From assembly GCA_020080175.1 (NCBI GenBank), contig JAGHQL010000039.1, positions 93,273-157,272 of the forward strand: DNA of 64,000 nucleotides. Direction: 5' to 3'. Position numbers and translations under genes: made by a program. Shown here piece after piece: positions 57,006-64,000 of this stretch (positions within the stretch are counted from its first letter, which is position 1; each line of letters begins with the position of its first letter). Source of the DNA: Glutinoglossum americanum. Taxonomy: Eukaryota; Ascomycota; Geoglossomycetes; Geoglossales; Geoglossaceae. Below the pieces are notes generated by a model. That model was not told the origin of the DNA and did not search any database. It saw nothing but the letters and a program-made list of their open reading frames with translations.

Positions 57006-58115
57006 CTAAGTATTGACACTGACCTGTAGCCGGTGAGACTCTATGGGCTTCGCCGACTCCTCGTGACCTCTTGTGCGTAGGCCTCTCTTCCGTAGCTCCA
57101 AGTAATGGCCTACAACGCTCTTCACCTGCTCTTCGAACCCCAAATGCGTAAACCCAAATGTGTCTTCCGTCAAGCTCGCATCGATGGTAACTTCGTGCGT
57201 CTCAGCCGAGCCATTGTTCGGCAGTAGGCGTTTCTGCACTGCATCCGGGAATTCCCTCTGCACTATGCTCTTCACATCCTCCCATCGCGCCTTCTGGTTG
57301 AGGATATAACTGGTGTTACCGGGGATCTCCGGGTTGAGCGCCTGCACGTGAACCCTCGCCACATCCTCATTGTGCACCGAGGCACTGGCATTCGACCCTA
57401 GTTTCTGGCCAAGCACAATACCCAAGACGATCGCATTCGTGCCCTTCATCGCCTCCCGCGTATTCATGGCGAGGTCGTTGCGGCCCTCGACGAAAGACGG
57501 GTGGAGGTAGACGACTTCAAACTCGGGCCTTTCCCTTGCCATCCAGGCCTCGGCCTCTTGCAGGGCGGCAACTTTGGAAGCGGCGTAAGCGGCGAACTCC
57601 GTCTTATAGGGCCCGGGGACAAACGGCACGCGATCCGTCGGCAGGGCTACTCTGTCCGAGTGCTCGAGTCCGTTAAGCCGAGAAGCGGGAACGATTGCCA
57701 CGATCGAACTCGTGATCACGACGCGTCGCACGGTTCCGCTCTTCCTCGCCGCCTCCAGCATCCCGATCGTGCCGCGCACGGCGGGCCGGATGAAGTAGGC
57801 TCCGCGCTGGCTTTGCGCCACATCTCGGCCGGCCATCAGGGGCGAGGCGATGTGGATGATGTAGCTGACATCCTGGACGGCTTCATCGTAGGCGCAAGGA
57901 GCGGCGAGGTCGGGAACGATGGTGAAGGTGAGCCGGGAGCCCGGGTTAAGGAATTGAATGTGGGGATGCGAGAGGATAGTGTTGGCTTTGGCTTGGGAGC
58001 GGACGGCAGCGCGGACGGGGTAGCCTGCGCTCAGGGCATGGATGAGGGTGCGGAAGCCCAGATGGCCGGTCGCGCCGGTTATAAGAACGAGGTTGGGGAC
58101 CCAGCTGTCTGCCAT
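57006..58115 (-). CDS. NAD(P)-dependent epimerase/reductase (extended SDR, GRE2/DFR-like)
   Basis: Single exon, 369 aa. The Rossmann fold begins with VLITGATGHLGFRT (the TGxxGxxG motif of extended SDRs), followed by RAAVRSQAKA, a typical NADP-contact position. Catalytic elements are the VVITSSIVAI serine and YAASK (Tyr-x3-Lys), and VVYLHPSFVEG follows where substrate is contacted. Relatives (yeast Gre2-type methylglyoxal reductases, dihydroflavonol-4-reductase-like, ketoreductases) reduce carbonyls with NADPH; the substrate here is unknown. The C-terminal 30 residues (RKRGLRTRGHEESAKP) extend beyond the usual end. The start at 58115 gives the standard N-terminus. It is intact. Confidence 0.92.
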   Translation of the reverse strand: MADSWVPNLVLITGATGHLGFRTLIHALSAGYPVRAAVRSQAKANTILSHPHIQFLNPGSRLTFTIVPDLAAPCAYDEAVQDVSYIIHIASPLMAGRDVAQSQRGAYFIRPAVRGTIGMLEAARKSGTVRRVVITSSIVAIVPASRLNGLEHSDRVALPTDRVPFVPGPYKTEFAAYAASKVAALQEAEAWMARERPEFEVVYLHPSFVEGRNDLAMNTREAMKGTNAIVLGIVLGQKLGSNASASVHNEDVARVHVQALNPEIPGNTSYILNQKARWEDVKSIVQREFPDAVQKRLLPNNGSAETHEVTIDASLTEDTFGFTHLGFEEQVKSVVGHYLELRKRGLRTRGHEESAKPIESHRLQVSVNT

Positions 58116-58150
58116 TGGCGTGATCTGGAGTCGGGCGACGGGGAAAGGAG

Positions 58151-58182
58151 TGGTGGAAGGTGGAAGGTGGAAGGTGGAAGGG
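58151..58182. repeat. GGTGGAA heptamer tandem repeat
   Basis: About four to five copies of GGTGGAA directly upstream of the epimerase start. A possible promoter-length polymorphism. Confidence 0.8.
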
Positions 58183-58648
58183 AGAGGTAGATAGAAGGCG
58201 AAGGGAGACTGGTTGTTCTGGTTCTTCCTCGAGCGGATTCAGTCGTTACCGACGACAAAGGCTATTGTATAGATACTCTGCGACGATAGTGCGGTGATGC
58301 TGAGCCGACCGAAGTTGATACCCCTTTGCCATGTTCTTCCCTCCTTTATATACATTGGGGGCATGTACGTAGTGGTACTGGGATGCGGAATGCTGACGGT
58401 GCTGGTGGTGGTAGCGGACGCGCAGACTCGCTCGGTTATCGCCGAAAAAACTTGACGTTGACTGACTCGCGCGGGGTTGCTCCGCGTGGTGCGGCATTTC
58501 CGAGCGGCGTCGAGGGATTCATTGGGTGGCGCGACCCAGACGCGGAGTCGATTCACGTGGCGTGACTCGCGGGCCACTCGCTGAATCGCTTCGAGTGGCC
58601 CTGACTTACTCGCTGGGTCGTGTGGCGACACTTGGTCGTGCGTAGGTT

Positions 58649-58759
58649 CAGTTGGGGTCCAGTTGGGGTCCAGTTGGGGTCCAGTTGGGGTCCAGTTGGG
58701 TCCAGTTGGGTCCAGTTGGGGTCCAGTTGGGTCCAGTTGGGTCCAGTTGGGTCCAGTTG
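58649..58759. repeat. CAGTTGGGGTC 10-11 bp minisatellite
   Basis: About eleven head-to-tail copies of CAGTTGGG(G)TC with alternating 10- and 11-bp length, the difference being one G. The length variation shifts frame between copies. Confidence 0.9.
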
Positions 58760-59089
58760 CTCTGTCGGTGGCGCGATTCGAAGGCGCGTGGAGCTTTTCC
58801 GTCATAGGGCGTGACTTACTCCCTCGCGTGGTCCTTCCGCGGAGCGACTTCGGCCTCCCCGTGGCCAGCGGTTTCTAGAAAGGCCTGGGCCAAGCCATCG
58901 CGCAGGAGGGGCGGGACTGGGCAGAACTGCGCAGGTTCCAGCTTGGAAGGATCAAGCGGCGTCTCGAGCGAGGTCTTGGCGATCCTGCATCTCCGTTCTT
59001 GACGTAAAGTCTGGGTTGCGTTGCGCGGTTTTCTCTGGCATTAGACTTTGCGATGCATGAGGCACGGCATGAAAAACCCTCATAAGGGG

Positions 59090-59172
59090 CGAAAAGTCTG
59101 AGCGAGGAGCAAAGAGTCTGGATCAGGAATGAAAAAGTCTGAGCGAGGAGCGGAGGGTCTGGATCGAGAATG
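59090..59172. repeat. About 41-bp tandem repeat, two copies plus partial
   Basis: The unit contains AAAGTCTGAGCGAGGAGC and then GTCTGGATC. Two good copies are followed by degenerate fragments carrying AAAAGTCTGCA up to about 59215. Confidence 0.7.
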
Positions 59173-59257
59173 AAAAGTCTGCATGAGGCCCAGGAATGGG
59201 AACGAAAAGTCTGCACGAGGCGGTGAAAAGCTCCAGTCGCGGTCTCTCGCTTAACCA

Positions 59258-59304
59258 CGAGTCGAGTCGAGTCGAGTCGAGCCGAGTCGAGTCGAGTCGC
59301 GTCG
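59258..59304. repeat. GAGTC pentanucleotide microsatellite
   Basis: About nine copies of GAGTC with single-base variants (GAGCC, GCGTC). Confidence 0.9.
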
Positions 59305-61459
59305 CCTGCAAACCCAACACCCAACCCCAACCCCCCGACACGCAACACCCAACACCGTAAGCGATTCATTCCCACCCAGGAATTGGTTCGTTCGCGCAGC
59401 AACAGGTAATTTAAAATCAATTTTCAAGTCCCGTCTCGGTGGCAGCCACACGACACAGGATCAGTATCAGGGGCTAAATGCCTCACCGGATCGATGCAGT
59501 GAGGTGCTGGGACACCAGCATACCAGCATAAAAGCTCGTTCGAGATTGGCGGTGGTAATATTAGTGGCGAACGGGCTATTATTGTCGTGCCTGCACCCGG
59601 CACCAGGGTAATGGTTTGCACTGCAAAGTATATCGCATATCACGCAAGTAGATTATGCGGATTAGCATCGAGTGGCGTCAAATGTCCACATACAATACTT
59701 ATCCCCGTAGCGGCGATTATCTGCCTAGGGCGCGGTCTTTGGCTTGGGCCCAGCTACCGGTGGCAAATCCACCGAAGCGGCCCGCAAGGTCGAGATGGCA
59801 TTTGCACTGCGATAACCAGGGGGTAAACTAACCAGAAGATAACCAGTGGATAACCAGGGGACCCCCACCATGGCCTTGGTAGCGATCCCGCCTCCCTCAA
59901 ATCGCCTCTAACCCCAGACTGGCAATGCAAGCAATCTCGCGAAAAAATTGATGAGGCTGCCGATACAGGTCCAGGCGTCTTTCTCGCGAGTCAGGCCGCT
60001 CAACCGCGGAGAACAGGCCGATGTCCGCATTAGGTGCGCGGAGAGATTGTGAGCGACCGCGGGAATTCCGGGCCCATCCCGGTTCCGTTTGATGCACCGT
60101 ACAATTTGGGAAAAAAAGCTATAATGCCCTTCGAGACCCAAGCCAAGACAATAAGCCAACTCCATATCAACTTCGCAGAAAGCCGACAAGGGGTAACCAG
60201 TCAAAACGGCTTGTTCGAGATTGGTGAGAAGGGTATATAGATAAAGGATAAAGGTGAGTGAAGCGCTCTCGATAGGCTGGGGCGACCTTCTCTCGGTCGC
60301 CGGAGCACAAATAATATTGCGAGCCACACCATCGTGCTCCCCAGCCTCTAATTTTTCGAGTTTCCGTTTTCGCTCCCCGGGAGCATGGCCAATGCTACTT
60401 ACTACTTACCCAAACGACGCCGCTAACCTAGACCTTTCCGTGCCGCCGTCCAATTCGATTCGATCATGGGGACCGCCCTGATCCCATCGTTCGCGATATT
60501 TGTTTGCCTAACGATTCTGCCAATTGGTAACGAAGGGCGACACGAATACCCTGGCTTATTCGTATTTTCAGAATTACTTGCCGCTTGCCGACCTAGGAGG
60601 AGTGTCTAACCGGTGTATGTACTCAGGTGCCGGTCTCCGTACCCCCTTCCGTCTTTAGCGACTCTTAGGAACCACTTTTCTAGTACGTTAAGCACAGCCG
60701 GGAGGAACGGTGAGACTGTTGAAGTAGCAATTCTCATAATAGGGCTACGAGGAGGTAGCCGACCGGTGGTCCCCTGTGACTCGACCCACGACACCAAAAA
60801 GTGTGCTGCAGTAATAATGCCGCCGGCTAAGATACCGCTCGAACCGGGTCGGCGACCAAAGATGCCTTCTGCATCCTTCTCCTCCTACGGCTCAAACACC
60901 AACTCTTTCTATTGCGGCCAAGGCAGAAATTAGGAGCAGTGCTTGGTGATTCGCGCTTCTTGGGTTCAGGTTTTTATTCGCTTTTAGAGGGTTTAAAGTA
61001 GTCTAGTGAGGTGAATATTCGGCCTTCCATCATGACAACATCCAACCCAGACTCCAACCCTACCACCTGCCAGTGCGTCAGCTCATAGCACAACGTCAAC
61101 AAGATCGAATATCGCCTGGGCGGCGGCTCCAACCCTGAACGCCCATATTACTCGCCATCTTCCATCTTGCACCCCGACTAACCACCAACCCTGTATAGTC
61201 CATCGGTTGACAATTTTGGTGATTCACGCGACAGAGTCTCAAACATAAACTTGTCATAAAAATCGCAGGCAAGGTGGAAGCAGGCATGGCGAAAAAGATG
61301 CAGCGATCAGAATGACAATATCTTAAGAATTGATGAGTGCATGAGGTTTTGAAGTTGATTTCCGGGTAGTTCTTTTTGGTGGGGTTGGTCGGTAATAAGG
61401 TAAGCGAGGCAACTGGCCAACCGGAGAGTAGAATTACAAGGGCCAATAAAATTAGCTTG

Positions 61460-61513
61460 AGGTTACCGAAATCCTATTGGCTATATGCAAGGTTACCGAA
61501 ATCCCATTGGCTA
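61460..61513. repeat. 24-bp direct repeat, 30-bp period
   Basis: AGGTTACCGAAATCC is followed by C or T and then ATTGGCTA, present twice (61460-61483 and 61490-61513). Confidence 0.8.
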
Positions 61514-62236
61514 GTAGATATTGTAGCTTAAAATAAATAATAGAATAAATGGGAATGGGAACGGAGTCGCTTAGTCAGGGTTTAACCAAAAATCTGGTTA
61601 GACGTTGACTAAGCAGAACGAAGCATAAAATTTCAAAGCGATCGCACGCCGACGTAAGCAACGCGGATTAGGTCCATTTTTTGAGGCGAATCAAACGCCA
61701 GTCGCGGAATTGCGATTGGACGTATGGTCGCGAAGTTATGAGGTGCGAAAGTTGAGGTACTTAGGTTTATGGAACCCCGAGTGGGGTAATGGGTGACTCG
61801 GTGGGTTACTCAGTGCCAATTGAAGTGGGCAACCCAGCCGTGGGCCACATAGCATGAGGCTCGGCGAAATAAGCGAGGCTCGGCACCTCAACAAAAATTA
61901 AAAATAGAGAATAACGACTTTACATCACAACAACGCAACAACGAAGTAAGTTATTAAAATTCTGAGGAGGCCATATTCTCCGCAGCGCTGTATTTAGTAA
62001 TGGATGTTATTGGTGGAAAGGTCGGATAGCGTTGAGTAGGGTAAAAAAAATAGAATGTGATTTTTTACCCTAACACTTATTATCCCAGTTATTACGGCGT
62101 AATAACTGAAATTTGTATGAGGAAACCTTAATTGAGCTATGACCGCAACGCCAAGGTACAGCCTAATAACTGAAACATCTACACCATAATAACTGAAGAT
62201 AAAAATAAATTAATTATTAACGAGTTTTAATAACTT

Positions 62237-62239
<3 letters not shown>

Positions 62240-62271
<32 letters not shown>
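62240..62271. repeat. (AT)16 microsatellite
   Basis: An uninterrupted AT dinucleotide run of about 32 bp marks the entry into the AT-rich terminal block. Confidence 0.95.
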
Positions 62272-62275
<4 letters not shown>

Positions 62276-62364
62276 CATATTAATTCTAATAAGTTATTAT
62301 TCTATTACAGGTAAGTTAGGTAAAATCTAATTGAGAAAAAAAAAAAGAAATGTCAAAAATCAAT

Positions 62365-63190
62365 TGATATAATCTGGAAATTTTAGATCAAGTCTAGTAA
62401 GATAAACTAAAATTTCTAGATTAGGTTAGGAGAGGTAAATTAGAATTTCTAAATAAGGTCAGGTGAGGTGAACTAGAATTTCTAGATGAGGTCAGGTGAG
62501 GTGAATTAGAATTTCTAGATCAGGTCAGGTAAGGTAAAGTAGAATTTTTAGATAAGATTATATAAAATGAACTAGAATTTTTAGATAAGATCATATAAGG
62601 TAAACTGAAATTTTCATATAAGGTTAGGTAAGGTAAAGTAAACTAGAATTTTCAGATAATATCAGGTGACGTGAACTGGAAATTCCAGACCAGGTCATGT
62701 GAGGTGGGAGTAAAAACTCCAAACCAGATCATACAAGATAAAGTGAAAACTCTAAGCTAGGTCATGCAAGGTGAAGTGAAAACTCTAAGCTAGGTCATGC
62801 AAGGTGAAGTGAAAACTCTAAGCTAAGTCATGCAATGTAAATTGGAAATTCCAAGTTAGGTCATGTAAGGTGAAGTGGAAATTCCAAGTAAGGTCATGTG
62901 AGGTGAACTGGAAATTCTAAGTCAGGTCATGTGAAGTGAACTGGAAATTCCAGACCAGGTCATGTGAGATGAACTGGAAATTCCAAACTAAGTCATATGA
63001 CGTGAACTGGAAATTCCAGACCAGGTCATGTGACGTGAACTGGAAATTCCAGATCAGGTCATGTGAGGTGAGGTCATACAAGATGAAGTAGAAACTTTAA
63101 GCTAAGTCAAACAAAATGAATTGGAAATTCCAAGTCAGGTCATGTGAAGTGAACTGAAAATTCCAAGTCAGGTCATGTGAGGTGAAGGAA
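62365..63190. repeat. 33-34 bp minisatellite array (about 25 degenerate copies)
   Basis: Repeating unit of the type GTGAACTGGAAATTCCAG followed by a CAGGTCATGTGAG-like half. The left copies are AT-shifted (AACTAGAATTTCTAGAT), the right ones less so. Each unit carries a short palindrome (TGGAAATTCCA or TAGAATTTCTA). No coding frame crosses the array. The gradual change from left to right fits an old array accumulating transitions. Confidence 0.85.
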
Positions 63191-64000
63191 AAATATAAGA
63201 GGGTTTAAAAAGGATTAAGGTATAGAGTTATTAATAGTATTGAAGACTTCAATGAAGTTAAAAATAGTTAAGATATTTCAAAGATTAATAAAATTAAAAT
63301 ATTAAAAGGATTGACAGAGTTAATGTAATGGGTTTGATAAAATTAAAAGAATTAATAGAAGTAATAGGGGTAATAGAAGTAATAAGGATAATGGGATTAA
63401 TAGGGTTCATAAAAGTTAAATATAATAGGATAAGTATAATTAATAAAGTTAAGAGAATTAAAACGATAGAATTGGTAGGGTAAATTGGGTTGATTAATAG
63501 GATTAATAGTATTAATGAGATTAGAGTGATAGGATTGGTAGAGTAAATGAGGTTAGTTAATAAGATTAATAAGGTTAATGAGATTAATGCAATAAGATTG
63601 ATAAGGTTAAAAGGGTTAAAAGGGTTAAAAGGGTTAATATGATTAATAGAATTAATAAAATTAATGAAATTAATAAGGTTAATAAAATTAATTTAGTAGG
63701 ATTGGTAGGGTTCATAAAATTAATAGAATTAATATAATAGAATTGGTAATATTTAAAACATTAATGAAATTAATTTGATGGAATTGAAAGAATTGGTAGT
63801 ATTTATAGCATTAATAGAATTAATATGATAGAATTGATAGAATTAATGGAATTAAAAGAGTTAATAAAATTAATAAAGTTAATAAAATTAATGCAATAGG
63901 ATTAGTAGGGTTAATAGAATTGGAGGGGCTGATACAGTAAGATTGATAGAGTTAATGGAATTAATAAAATTAATAAAATTAATGTGATTAAGAAGATTAA
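63191..64000. repeat. AT-rich, cytosine-poor degenerate short repeats
   Basis: Degenerate TTAATAGAATTAAT / GGTTAAT-type short units fill this stretch to the window end. On the given strand C is rare while G persists (GGATTAATAGG, AAGGGTTAAAAGGGTTAA), so the strands are strongly asymmetric. It is non-coding, and is probably subtelomeric or heterochromatic satellite-like DNA that continues beyond the window. Confidence 0.8.

Larger units (their letters stand above)
58116..62239. other. Gene-poor, minisatellite-rich stretch
   Basis: I find no supported gene. Open frames in 58.2-59.4 kb arise from tandem repeats. The frames at 59908-60327 (minus) and 61096-61446 (minus) lack motifs and ATG-plus-splice support. 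From about 61.5 kb the AT content rises steadily toward the window end. Confidence 0.45.

Noticed and set aside
58239-58878. Asn-Trp-Thr/Pro repeat proteins on both strands
   Set aside because: They are produced by the 11-bp minisatellite, whose length changes shift the frame.
1-64000. CRISPR arrays, prokaryotic operons or insertion sequences
   Set aside because: The window is clearly eukaryotic (spliced genes); no regular spacer-repeat array or transposase was seen.

Overview
The window looks like nuclear DNA of a filamentous ascomycete (Pezizomycotina). Genes carry many short (about 48-150 bp) GT..AG introns with CTAAC/CTGAC/CTAAT-type branch sites. The protein families are typical of these fungi: NACHT-ankyrin NLRs with C2H2 fingers, DUF7580, fungal Hsp70-like ATPases, TPR-CHAT relics, P450, cupredoxin-fold cell-wall proteins and hydrophobin-like proteins. 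All gene models were spliced by hand from the sequence; coordinates span first to last coding base and the exons are given in the evidence. Domain names come from recalled family motifs, not from database searches.

Layout. 1-7.3 kb is gene-poor, with one small two-exon gene at 2.3-2.8 kb. 7.4-12 kb holds an unknown low-complexity protein and a membrane-anchored cupredoxin-fold protein, followed by a homopolymer-rich stretch with a 10-N gap near 12.97 kb. 14.4-22.7 kb is a divergent pair: a DUF7580 protein (-) and a 1731-aa C2H2-NACHT-ankyrin NLR (+) sharing 269 bp of upstream DNA. 23.8-25.6 kb is a cytochrome P450 (-). 28.7-36.8 kb is a head-to-head pair of Hsp70-like genes; the minus-strand copy has a degenerate ATPase domain fused to about 23 ankyrin repeats. 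38.6-39.9 kb has a hydrophobin-like secreted protein and a relic of a CHAT caspase-like domain. 40.7-54.9 kb has a large protein kinase with coiled coil, a UBA-ankyrin-ClpB-type AAA+ protein, a decayed vWA-E2 (UBC) gene and a C2H2 protein. 55.7-58.1 kb has an unknown gene and an NAD(P)-dependent epimerase/reductase. From 58.1 kb onward the DNA fills with minisatellites and ends in an extremely AT-rich, C-poor repeat array (62.2-64 kb), suggesting an edge of heterochromatin or subtelomere.

How the genes may work together (inference). Between 14 and 54 kb an NLR, a divergent DUF7580 partner, two Hsp70-like ATPases (one ankyrin-fused), an ankyrin-ClpB disaggregase-type AAA+, a kinase, a vWA-E2 ubiquitin-conjugating relic and a CHAT protease relic lie close together. 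This resembles a fungal self/non-self recognition or regulated-cell-death island built on chaperone and ubiquitin modules, with both active and decaying members. The Hsp70-like/ankyrin fusion and the UBA-ankyrin-ClpB architecture are the most unusual components.
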